The notes below the pieces were generated by a model. The model was not told the DNA's origin. It did no database searches and saw only the letters and a program-made list of their open reading frames with translations. 12,959 nt of DNA from the NCBI GenBank assembly GCA_003646525.1, contig QMKU01000011.1, forward strand, positions 1-12,959, given 5' to 3'. This DNA is from Campylobacterota bacterium (lineage in GTDB: Bacteria > Campylobacterota > Campylobacteria > Campylobacterales > Sulfurovaceae). Every line of letters begins with the position of its first letter. The first letter of the stretch is position 1. The position numbers were made by a program, and so were the translations under genes. Positions 1 to 6,109 of this stretch are shown one piece after another.

Positions 1-510
1 GATCTCTATTCTGAAGAGAAAGAGACTACGGGAGATAAGGCTGATTATACTCGTCCTGCACCAGGATCGTCTACAAGATTTGAGCGAGCATATGTCAATG
101 CGCCACCTATGATTCCACATAGTGTAGAAGGACTTTTGCCTATTACAACAAAAAATAATCAATGTATAGGTTGTCATATGCCAGCAGAAGCCAAATCAAT
201 GGGTCTTAATGCTACACCAATTCCTGTTTCTCACTTCACTAACTATAGACCAATAACAGTGATGGAGGGCGAGAAAGTTGTCAAAGAGGGTAAAGTGTTA
301 GGAGCAGTTAACACTAGTGATGTTCTTATCGCTATTACAACCAAAACAGAGAAACTTTATCAAGGACGCTTCAACTGTTCACAGTGTCATGCACCGCAAT
401 CAAACACAGATACAGTTGTAGGTAATACATTCCAAGGTGATTTTGGTGAAGATGATATCCTAAAGTCACACTCAAGCTTGGCAGATGCCATGAACGAAGG
501 TGTCAAGTAA
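1..510 (+). CDS. napB: NapB, diheme cytochrome c subunit of periplasmic nitrate reductase (5' end missing)
   Basis: This is the small electron-transfer subunit of the periplasmic nitrate reductase; it receives electrons from the NapGH quinol-oxidising branch and passes them to NapA in the periplasm. The reading frame is open from base 1, so the signal peptide and N-terminus lie outside the window. Two c-type heme motifs are visible, CIGCH (163-177) and CSQCH (376-390). The family signature ERAYVNAPPMIPHS precedes the first, and HFTNYRP lies between them; histidines in these two stretches are the likely distal heme ligands. An internal ATG at 109 is not the start, because conserved NapB sequence runs upstream of it. 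The stop abuts the napF GTG start. The identification is firm. Confidence 0.95.
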   Translation, partial: DLYSEEKETTGDKADYTRPAPGSSTRFERAYVNAPPMIPHSVEGLLPITTKNNQCIGCHMPAEAKSMGLNATPIPVSHFTNYRPITVMEGEKVVKEGKVLGAVNTSDVLIAITTKTEKLYQGRFNCSQCHAPQSNTDTVVGNTFQGDFGEDDILKSHSSLADAMNEGVK

Positions 511-1089
511 GTGGCATCTCGTCGTGATTTTTTCACTTCGTTTCGTCAGCCTGCTGATTTGATCAGTGGCAAAGTCTCTGGGGCATCTAATGCCTCCGGA
601 ACTTCTAGGGAGGATCTGGTCGTTAGACCTCCTTATGGTTTGAAAGAATCTCTTTTTCAGAGTGAGTGCCCTTCCTGCGAAAGTCAGGTCTGTGTTGCTT
701 CTTGTGAGCAGGAGATTATTCTCATTCGATCAGACAAAACTCCTATGCTCAATTTTACCAAAACAGGATGTACTTTTTGTGAAGCGTGTGCGATTGCCTG
801 CCCTACTAGCGTTTTGAGTCTAGATTATCACCATACGGCTGAAGTTATCAATGCTGATTTTCGTATCTCCCTAGAAGGTTGCGTCGCACATCATGGGGTT
901 ATCTGTTTCTCTTGCAAAGAGCCATGCATTGATGATGCGATACTCTTCAATGGGATGTTCAATCCTGTGATAGATGACAGGAAGTGTACAGGCTGTGGCT
1001 ACTGTCTGGCACGCTGTCCGACACAGGCCATCAGCTTCTTAGTAAGTGAAATAGCTACAATACCCAATGATAATCTAAAGGAGAAATAA
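511..1089 (+). CDS. napF: NapF, cytoplasmic ferredoxin-type iron-sulfur protein
   Basis: NapF is a soluble cytoplasmic iron-sulfur protein. In other bacteria it interacts with NapA and is needed for cofactor or cluster maturation of NapA before Tat export. The 192-aa product has 16 cysteines in four groups: C53/56/61/65, C87/90/93/97, C124/132/135/139 and C159/162/165/169. These would bind up to four [4Fe-4S] clusters; the last is a textbook CTGCGYCLARCP. The first group has C-x2-C-x4-C-x3-C spacing rather than the usual C-x2-C-x2-C-x3-C. The N-terminal SRRDFF is typical of NapF. The start is a GTG directly after the napB stop, with GAAGG about 10 bases upstream inside napB, so the genes are translationally coupled. 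Confidence 0.93.
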   Translation: MASRRDFFTSFRQPADLISGKVSGASNASGTSREDLVVRPPYGLKESLFQSECPSCESQVCVASCEQEIILIRSDKTPMLNFTKTGCTFCEACAIACPTSVLSLDYHHTAEVINADFRISLEGCVAHHGVICFSCKEPCIDDAILFNGMFNPVIDDRKCTGCGYCLARCPTQAISFLVSEIATIPNDNLKEK

Positions 1090-1439
1090 TGACATTAGAT
1101 CAATTAAAAATAAGCTTTCCCAAGCTTTTAAGCAAACTACCCGAGGATATGACTCAATTGAGATATATTCTTATTATCGATGAAAATTTCAATGATGTTG
1201 ATTCTGATGAATTCGACGCAATGGATCCAGAGGATTATAATTATATGATTTATTTGACTGAACTACTTCAGGAGACAATTGGTGAAGAGATTTTAACTTC
1301 TTTGTCTTCTAAGTATCAGGCACATGAAGCATTTTCAGATTTTTATGCTTCACAGGAAGACTTTTATGGGGTGATGACTGCGGAGAATCCAGAGGGTATC
1401 GCTCGGGTTATACTCACTGAAATTGAACATGCACTTTAG
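1089..1439 (+). CDS. Unrecognised acidic 116-aa protein encoded within the nap operon
   Basis: I do not recognise this family. The product is short, strongly acidic (many Asp and Glu, for example DSDEFDAMDPEDYNY near residues 38-52) and has no signal peptide, no membrane segment and no cysteine. It should therefore be a soluble cytoplasmic protein. Its ATG overlaps the napF stop by one base (TAATG), and the stop lies six bases before napL, so it is surely co-translated with nap genes. The context suggests a role in nitrate reductase maturation or export, for example as a small chaperone next to NapF and NapD; this is inference only. It is not NapD, which is encoded separately at 2429. Confidence 0.85.
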   Translation: MTLDQLKISFPKLLSKLPEDMTQLRYILIIDENFNDVDSDEFDAMDPEDYNYMIYLTELLQETIGEEILTSLSSKYQAHEAFSDFYASQEDFYGVMTAENPEGIARVILTEIEHAL

Positions 1440-1445
1440 GGAAAT

Positions 1446-2399
1446 ATGATGAAATTTATACTCTTTTTTTGTATAGCAATGATCACAACTATTTGGGGAC
1501 AAAGTATCATACCTCTTCATGAGATCAAGGCAAGTGGAGTGGTTTACGATATTGTTGTTGATGAAAATTATCTCTATGCTGGAACAGGGCACGGAGAATT
1601 ACAAGTTTTTGATTATCATACACAGAAGTTGGTCAAGACGATCTCACTTCCCAAGATCAAAGATTTTACGGGTGATGATACTTATCCAAAAGTCTTTTCG
1701 GTAGATCATTTCAATGGAAAATATCTCCTCATGAGCGAAGCCAAATCAGGTTATCGAGAAGTTTTTCTCCATGAGAATAATGTCACAACTAAAATCATCT
1801 CCGTTGAGGATCATCAAGCTATTGCAAAAGCAAAGTTTGTTGATGAGGGGCATCTTTTTATAGGCACACTTGGTAATGATGTGATGCTCTATGATATCAA
1901 AAATAAAAAAGAGATTTACCGTTTCCAGATTAGTCAATCAAAGTTTTCTGATTTTGCGCTCAACAATAAGAGAGATACAGCAGTCATAGGTTGTGAAAGC
2001 GGCGAGATCTCTGTGATAGATGTACAAAAAGGAAAAGTGATCCAGCTACTGAAGGGGCAAAATCTTGACAATACTTACAAAGTAGCGATCAGTAACGGTA
2101 TCGTTACGGGAGCAGGTCAAGATAGACGAGGTTCTTACTATAACCTAGCCAGTAAAAAAGGGGGATATTTTGAGGGTACATTTCTCATCTATGCTACAGC
2201 ACTGAGTCCAAGTGGGCAAAAAGCAGCTTATGCTATAAATGAAGCCAATGATATCGCCATCTATAATTTACAGAAACATCAGAAAGTAGCCCTACTTAAA
2301 GGTCAACATAGTACACTCAATACCATTATTTTTTTAGATGAAAAAATACTCTTTTCAGCGAGTAGTGACCCTATGATTATAATGTGGCAGTTACCATAA
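1446..2399 (+). CDS. napL: NapL, periplasmic WD40-like beta-propeller protein
   Basis: NapL is an accessory protein found in nap operons of Campylobacterota; its precise job is not established. The 317-aa product begins with a hydrophobic signal peptide (about residues 1-18, ending near WGQS) and then shows degenerate WD40-like repeats through the whole mature part. Examples are the blades around YLYAGTGHGELQVFDYHTQK, DTAVIGCESGEISVIDVQKG and LFSASSDPMIIMWQLP at the C-terminus. It should fold as a periplasmic beta-propeller, perhaps a docking platform. The start at 1446 is preceded by AGGGAAAT; the next codon is also ATG, so 1449 is an alternative. Assignment to NapL rests on the fold plus its position between napF and napD. 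Confidence 0.85.
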   Translation: MMKFILFFCIAMITTIWGQSIIPLHEIKASGVVYDIVVDENYLYAGTGHGELQVFDYHTQKLVKTISLPKIKDFTGDDTYPKVFSVDHFNGKYLLMSEAKSGYREVFLHENNVTTKIISVEDHQAIAKAKFVDEGHLFIGTLGNDVMLYDIKNKKEIYRFQISQSKFSDFALNNKRDTAVIGCESGEISVIDVQKGKVIQLLKGQNLDNTYKVAISNGIVTGAGQDRRGSYYNLASKKGGYFEGTFLIYATALSPSGQKAAYAINEANDIAIYNLQKHQKVALLKGQHSTLNTIIFLDEKILFSASSDPMIIMWQLP

Positions 2400-2428
2400 G
2401 CGTAGCCTAAAACTTAGAAGGAATAAAA

Positions 2429-2779
2429 ATGAATATATCAAGTATCGTCGTTCAGTGCAAACAAGAGTATTACGATAAGGTCAAAGAAGATCTTGAGGCA
2501 AGTGGGCTTTGTGACTATCATTTTGGAGATAAAACGATAGGGAAAATTATCATCACTGTTGAAGGCAAAGATGTAGAAGAGGATATGCAAAAACTTGCCT
2601 CTATTCAGCTAATACCACATGTTATTACAGCCGATATGATGCAAACTTATCAGGAAGATCAGCTCGATGAAGAGATCAAGAGGCTTGATGCAGCAGATGC
2701 TGTACCTAATGTACTCAATGATGATAGTATAGATTTTAGAGATGTTGTCTATAATGGCGACTTGAAAAAGAAATATTAA
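2429..2779 (+). CDS. napD: NapD, chaperone of the NapA Tat signal peptide
   Basis: NapD is a small cytoplasmic protein with a ferredoxin-like fold that binds the twin-arginine signal of NapA and delays export until the molybdenum cofactor and cluster are in place. Residues 1 to about 75 fit the family: an N-terminal strand MNISSIVVQC, then a helix beginning near residue 11, and a second strand GKIIITVEG. The product is 116 aa, longer than the usual 80-90, because of an acidic C-terminal tail from about residue 80 (rich in Asp and Glu, ending DLKKKY). A good Shine-Dalgarno (GAAGGA) precedes the ATG. The gap of 29 bases after napL is the largest between neighbouring genes in this operon segment. 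Confidence 0.85.
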   Translation: MNISSIVVQCKQEYYDKVKEDLEASGLCDYHFGDKTIGKIIITVEGKDVEEDMQKLASIQLIPHVITADMMQTYQEDQLDEEIKRLDAADAVPNVLNDDSIDFRDVVYNGDLKKKY

Positions 2780-2793
2780 CCTGAGGTGAAGAA

Positions 2794-3102
2794 GTGTCAG
2801 TTACTATAGAATCAGTGATCAAGAGCAATCCAGTAGGGCGATGGTATATTGCGTTGAGCGATACAACCAAAGAAGAGAGTATGGAGATCTGCTTGGATAT
2901 AAATGAGTATGCAGAGAAGATCGAAAAGATGGGTGAAGAGTATGGTGGTAGTGTGGAAGTCTCTTGGTCAAGTGAAGAGAATGTAAGCCCCCAGCAGATC
3001 AATGAAGTGCGTATGCAGATCATGAATTACGAAGCAGAGCGAGAAGCGGAAAAAGAGAAGAATACGCATCAAGCAGATGGTACACCAAACTTTCAAGGCT
3101 GA
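2794..3102 (+). CDS. Unrecognised 102-aa soluble protein downstream of napD
   Basis: I do not recognise this family. The start is a GTG at 2794 with GAGGTGAAG just upstream, 14 bases after the napD stop. The product has no signal peptide or membrane segment. The first 60 residues look like a mixed alpha/beta domain (strand WYIALSD, then the helix-forming stretch with EYAEKIEKMGEEYG, then strand SVEVSWSSEE). A highly charged helix around residues 69-91 follows (YEAEREAEKEKN), then a polar tail. Spacing places it in the nap transcript. The order NapD then this protein then a small membrane protein suggests nap-linked or respiratory-chain accessory roles; that is inference. Confidence 0.8.
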   Translation: MSVTIESVIKSNPVGRWYIALSDTTKEESMEICLDINEYAEKIEKMGEEYGGSVEVSWSSEENVSPQQINEVRMQIMNYEAEREAEKEKNTHQADGTPNFQG

Positions 3103-3104
3103 GA

Positions 3105-3356
3105 ATGTCTAAAATTTTCAAGGAAATCTATGGTGTAGGGATACTATTTTTTTATTACATGAAGTATATTATCCTCATCGGTTGGCCCTTGTTGCTATAT
3201 GGATTGGAATATAAGCCAAATATTATAATGGATGTTTTGTGGGTCATTTGCCTTGCTTTGATGACAAAGGATTTGATCTTCAAATTTGTACTCAAAAAAA
3301 GATATTGCGATATAGACAGTTGTAACAATAATAGAGATAAAGCTGACTCCCCATAA
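3105..3356 (+). CDS. Small two-helix membrane protein at the end of the nap operon
   Basis: This 83-aa protein has two hydrophobic stretches, about residues 9-33 and 39-57, joined by a short loop, followed by a basic and then polar tail containing two cysteines (RYCDIDSCNNN). It is probably an inner-membrane protein with both ends on the same side; the positive residues KKR after the second helix suggest the C-terminus is cytoplasmic. It starts two bases after the preceding stop, so it belongs to the same transcript. It does not match NapC, NapE or NapH by eye, and I assign no function. The following 146 bases have no gene, so this is probably the operon's last gene. Confidence 0.72.
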   Translation: MSKIFKEIYGVGILFFYYMKYIILIGWPLLLYGLEYKPNIIMDVLWVICLALMTKDLIFKFVLKKRYCDIDSCNNNRDKADSP

Positions 3357-3467
3357 GGCTACTCTAAAACAAATTTATCGTTTATTGCTCAAATAGAAAT
3401 CCTACGCAATATGAATATATTTGTTATTTTACACTTCCTATAGACCAACCTCTAACCCTCCTTTCGA

Positions 3468-3473
3468 TACAAT
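3468..3473 (+). promoter_or_regulatory. Candidate -10 box for the aldehyde dehydrogenase gene
   Basis: TACAAT lies 29 bases upstream of the ATG at 3503 in the only gene-free gap (3357-3502) between the nap genes and this gene. No recognisable -35 is present, which is common for the major sigma factor in Campylobacterota. Nothing else was seen in the gap apart from the palindrome over the ribosome binding site. Confidence 0.35.
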
Positions 3474-3484
3474 TACCCATATTA

Positions 3485-3496
3485 CCTTTTAAAAGG
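3485..3496. promoter_or_regulatory. Perfect 12-bp palindrome covering the ribosome binding site of the aldehyde dehydrogenase
   Basis: CCTTTTAAAAGG is a perfect palindrome, and its right half supplies the Shine-Dalgarno (AAAAGGA, six to seven bases from the ATG at 3503). As RNA, the CCUUUU half could pair with a Shine-Dalgarno sequence, and as DNA it could be an operator half-site pair. A 12-bp AT-rich palindrome can arise by chance, so the regulatory reading is weak. Confidence 0.3.
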
Positions 3497-3502
3497 ATCG
3501 CT

Positions 3503-4951
3503 ATGTTTGGATTGTTCGAGGATAAAGAAGAGAATAATATTGTCAAAGTTTTTTTTGGTTCTACTGAAGAGAGCAAAGAAGAGAGAGTAGAGCTAAAAAG
3601 TCCATTTGATGATAGAGTGGTTAGTGTCGTTCCACTTTGTGATGCAGAGGATGCAAAGCGTGCCTTGCAGATTGCCGAAGCAGCAAAAAAAGCAACTGGA
3701 AAAATTCCACTTTTTCAGCGTATTCAATGGCTGGAAGATGTAGTGCATACTCTGACAGAAGAGAAAGAAGCTTTTGCTTTGACTCTGACTGATGAAGTAG
3801 GAAAGCCAATACTGTTTTCGCGTATCGAAGTTGATCGTTGTATCGAAACGATCAAAATCACTATTTCCGAATTGGCAAATCTGCATGGAGAGACAATCCC
3901 TACTGATTTGATGCCAAGTGGTAAACAAACAATCTCATTTTTTCGCAGAGATCCAGTAGGAGTAGTAGTCTGTATCACGCCATTTAATTTCCCATTGAAT
4001 CTTGTCGCACACAAAATCGCACCAGCTCTTGGCGCAGGAAACTGTGTCGTACTTAAGCCGACTCCTGAAGCACCTCGAACAGCCTATATGCTTGCCAAAG
4101 CCTTCATAGATTCAGAGTACGCGACCAAAGATGCGTTGAGTGTCATTTATGGCGATGCAGAAGTGGGTTCAACTCTGGTACAGAGTGCCATCCCTAGAGT
4201 GGTCAGCTTTACTGGTTCTGTGCCTGTCGGGAACATTATCGCGAAACAAGCAGGGATCAAGAAGGTGAGTCTGGAACTTGGTGGCAATGCTGCCACCTAT
4301 ATCGATCAGGGTTCCGATCTCTCATTGGCTGCTCGTCGTTGTGCTTTTGGAGCATTCTACAATAGCGGTCAGGTTTGTATCTCGCTACAGCGTATTTATG
4401 TTCATGAAGGGGCTTATGAAGCATTTGCGGAGTTGATAGCGGCAGAGACTATCAAATTGAAGACTGGAAGTCCTTATGAAGAGGATACCTTCATGGGGCC
4501 GCTGATCAATGATGATGCAAGACAGCGTGCTAGAACTTGGGTCGCTTCAGCCAAAAATGAGGGGGCGCGTGTCATTGCTGGAGGAGAAGAGGTAGATGAG
4601 ATATTCCCACCGACTGTGATGGGGGATGTCACCGATGAGATGAAGATCATCTGCGAAGAGGTCTTTGCTCCTGTCGTTAGTCTGGTAGCTGTAGATAGCT
4701 ATGAGACGGCGATTGAAAAGATGAACGATTCACCCTTTGGTTTGCAATTTAGTATCTTTACCAATGACCTCGGAATGACACAGCGTTTTATCGATGATGC
4801 TCAGTGTGGCGGTGTTGTGATCAATGATATACCAACTTTGCGCTTCGATGTGCAACCCTATGGTGGTAGCAAGCTCTCTGGTGTAGGTCGTGAGGGTCCC
4901 AAGTGGGCATTGGAAGAGTTTACAGAGATTAAGTCAATCGTAATCTGCTAA
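3503..4951 (+). CDS. NAD(P)-dependent aldehyde dehydrogenase
   Basis: This is a 482-aa member of the aldehyde dehydrogenase superfamily, a cytoplasmic enzyme that oxidises an aldehyde to the carboxylic acid with NAD(P)+. The expected active-site set is intact: Asn162 in TPFNFPLN, Glu258 in SLELGGN and the nucleophile Cys292 in NSGQVCISLQR. The cofactor-binding stretches VVLKPTPEAPRTAY and FTGSVPVG are also present, and the C-terminal GREGPKWALEEFTE is typical. The length is normal. The QVCISLQRIYV context resembles lactaldehyde, succinate-semialdehyde or non-phosphorylating glyceraldehyde-3-phosphate dehydrogenase subgroups, but the substrate cannot be fixed from sequence alone. The ATG at 3503 has a good ribosome binding site. 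It appears to be monocistronic. Confidence 0.93.
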   Translation: MFGLFEDKEENNIVKVFFGSTEESKEERVELKSPFDDRVVSVVPLCDAEDAKRALQIAEAAKKATGKIPLFQRIQWLEDVVHTLTEEKEAFALTLTDEVGKPILFSRIEVDRCIETIKITISELANLHGETIPTDLMPSGKQTISFFRRDPVGVVVCITPFNFPLNLVAHKIAPALGAGNCVVLKPTPEAPRTAYMLAKAFIDSEYATKDALSVIYGDAEVGSTLVQSAIPRVVSFTGSVPVGNIIAKQAGIKKVSLELGGNAATYIDQGSDLSLAARRCAFGAFYNSGQVCISLQRIYVHEGAYEAFAELIAAETIKLKTGSPYEEDTFMGPLINDDARQRARTWVASAKNEGARVIAGGEEVDEIFPPTVMGDVTDEMKIICEEVFAPVVSLVAVDSYETAIEKMNDSPFGLQFSIFTNDLGMTQRFIDDAQCGGVVINDIPTLRFDVQPYGGSKLSGVGREGPKWALEEFTEIKSIVIC

Positions 4952-4966
4952 GGATACATTTTTTAA

Positions 4967-5016
4967 TGGAGCAGGGACTTTAGTCCCATTATTACGGGAT
5001 AAAAGTCCCTGCTCCA
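4967..5016. repeat. 50-bp near-perfect inverted repeat (REP/MITE-like intergenic element)
   Basis: The 21-base arms 4967-4987 and 4996-5016 are reverse complements except for two central mismatches: 15 outer pairs (TGGAGCAGGGACTTT) plus 4 inner TCCC/GGGA pairs, around an 8-base loop. The left arm also contains its own palindrome, GGGACT-TT-AGTCCC (4974-4987), so two alternative folds exist. It lies 16 bases after the aldehyde dehydrogenase stop and 37 before the next gene. There is no T-run after either arm, in either direction, so it is not a standard intrinsic terminator. Its form fits a dispersed palindromic repeat. Confidence 0.7.
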
Positions 5017-5052
5017 AGGAAGCGTACAAAAACAATAAAAAGGTTTTAAGAT

Positions 5053-5532
5053 ATGGAATATATGTTTCAGCCCGGATTTCTGGGCACAAGAGCACCTTTC
5101 TTCATGGATTTTGTGACGATTATTGTCACACTATTGCCACTGCTTATCGGTTTTGCGGTACTTTTCGCAAAGAAAAAAATGTTTAAGCTTCATATCGCCT
5201 CCCAACTCTTTCTTTTTGTTTTTTCAGTGCTAGTGGTCAGCTACTTTGAGTATGGAGTGCGTGTGGATGGAGGGTTCGAGACTTTTGTTAAAGAGAGTTC
5301 ACTCTCTGAAAGCTTTATCTTCTATTTTCTACTCTTCCATATTTTTGTCTCCGTGCTAACGGTCGTGTGGTGGAGTCGGACGATTATAGAAGGGTTAATC
5401 GCTTATAGAAAGAATAGACTTCCAGGAAGTTTCTCTGTTTCGCACAAAAAATTGGGCATGCAGAGTGCTTGGGGGATTTTCTTGACATCCTTGACAGGGC
5501 TTTGGGTTTATCTTTTTCTATTTGTTTATTGA
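5053..5532 (+). CDS. DUF420 family membrane protein
   Basis: This 159-aa inner-membrane protein has four clear hydrophobic helices, about residues 18-38, 46-66, 88-112 and 137-158. The DUF420 signature is visible: an N-terminal PGFLGTRAPFFMD, a histidine after the first helix (KLHIASQ), a histidine in the third helix (LLFHIFVSV) and SVSHKKLGMQSAW before the last helix. Some DUF420 members (Bacillus CtaM/YozB) are needed for maturation of heme-copper cytochrome oxidase, and the conserved histidines could bind metal or heme. Here no oxidase gene is adjacent, so a role in oxidase assembly is only family-level inference. The ribosome binding site is an A-rich AAAAAGG at about 5037-5043. Confidence 0.85.
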   Translation: MEYMFQPGFLGTRAPFFMDFVTIIVTLLPLLIGFAVLFAKKKMFKLHIASQLFLFVFSVLVVSYFEYGVRVDGGFETFVKESSLSESFIFYFLLFHIFVSVLTVVWWSRTIIEGLIAYRKNRLPGSFSVSHKKLGMQSAWGIFLTSLTGLWVYLFLFVY

Positions 5533-5554
5533 GTGTCCTGTGCAAGTTATAAGC

Positions 5555-5560
5555 TATAAT
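5555..5560 (+). promoter_or_regulatory. Candidate -10 box for the DUF523 gene
   Basis: A perfect TATAAT in the short gap after the DUF420 stop, about 60 bases upstream of the preferred ATG at 5621. No -35 consensus is seen. Confidence 0.45.
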
Positions 5561-5620
5561 GTTGGAACCTCTAGTTAGGCTACTATCAAGGGTTTCATGT
5601 CATATTGCAAGGGGACGGAG

Positions 5621-6070
5621 ATGAAAAAAGTTGCTATATCAGCTTGTCTAATTGGTCAAAAGTGTCGTTATGATGCAACAGACAACTATGATGTGAAGTT
5701 ATTGGAAAAGTTAAATGATTATATAGTGATTCCTTTCTGTCCTGAAGATTTTGCCTTCGGTTCTCCAAGACCTACAATGGATCTGATAGAGAGAATCAAT
5801 GGGATCAAAGCCATATCCAATCTCACAGGAGATGACCTCTCTCCTCCTATAGAAAGATATGCCGAGAGATTTTTTGATAAACATCCTGGGATAGATCTAT
5901 ATATAGGTAAAGATCGTAGTCCTAGTTGTGGTGTTTGCAGTGCAAAGATTTACAATAATGAGAAAAAACTACTGAGGACTTCAGGAGTAGGGCTCATGTC
6001 AAAAGAGTCCAAAAGAAGAGATATAGAGAGCTGGGATGCCCAAGAGTATTTAGCAAAAAAATCAGAATAG
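5621..6070 (+). CDS. DUF523 / TudS-like iron-sulfur protein
   Basis: This 149-aa protein belongs to DUF523 (YbbK-like). Members include TudS, a thiouracil desulfidase that uses a [4Fe-4S] cluster held by three cysteines. The candidate ligands are all here: Cys9 and Cys15 in SACLIGQKCRYD, Cys40 in IPFCPED, and Cys103 in the RSPSCG motif, with an extra Cys106. The preferred start is the ATG at 5621, because the family begins MKKVxISACL and AAGGGG lies six bases upstream. An in-frame ATG at 5597 would add eight residues (MSYCKGTE). The reaction is inferred from the family; the physiological substrate, perhaps a thiolated base or another sulfur compound, is unknown. Confidence 0.88.
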   Translation: MKKVAISACLIGQKCRYDATDNYDVKLLEKLNDYIVIPFCPEDFAFGSPRPTMDLIERINGIKAISNLTGDDLSPPIERYAERFFDKHPGIDLYIGKDRSPSCGVCSAKIYNNEKKLLRTSGVGLMSKESKRRDIESWDAQEYLAKKSE

Positions 6071-6072
6071 AC

Positions 6073-6078
6073 TATAAT
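6073..6078 (+). promoter_or_regulatory. Candidate -10 box for the protease gene
   Basis: A perfect TATAAT starts three bases after the DUF523 stop codon and 37 bases before the TTG start of the protease gene. No -35 consensus is seen upstream, where the sequence is DUF523 coding. Confidence 0.45.
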
Positions 6079-6109
6079 AGGGTCTAATACAATCAATAAA
6101 GGAGTTATC

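Noticed and set aside
3593..4014. Minus-strand open frames inside the aldehyde dehydrogenase gene
   Set aside because: They are antisense shadows without ribosome binding sites or recognisable protein features.
4279..4296. 7-bp hairpin GGTGGCA/TGCCACC in the aldehyde dehydrogenase gene
   Set aside because: It encodes the conserved LGGNAAT segment after the catalytic Glu258, so codon content explains it.
4967..5016. Rho-independent terminator after the aldehyde dehydrogenase
   Set aside because: No T-run follows the stem on the plus strand, and on the minus strand the stem is followed by A residues.
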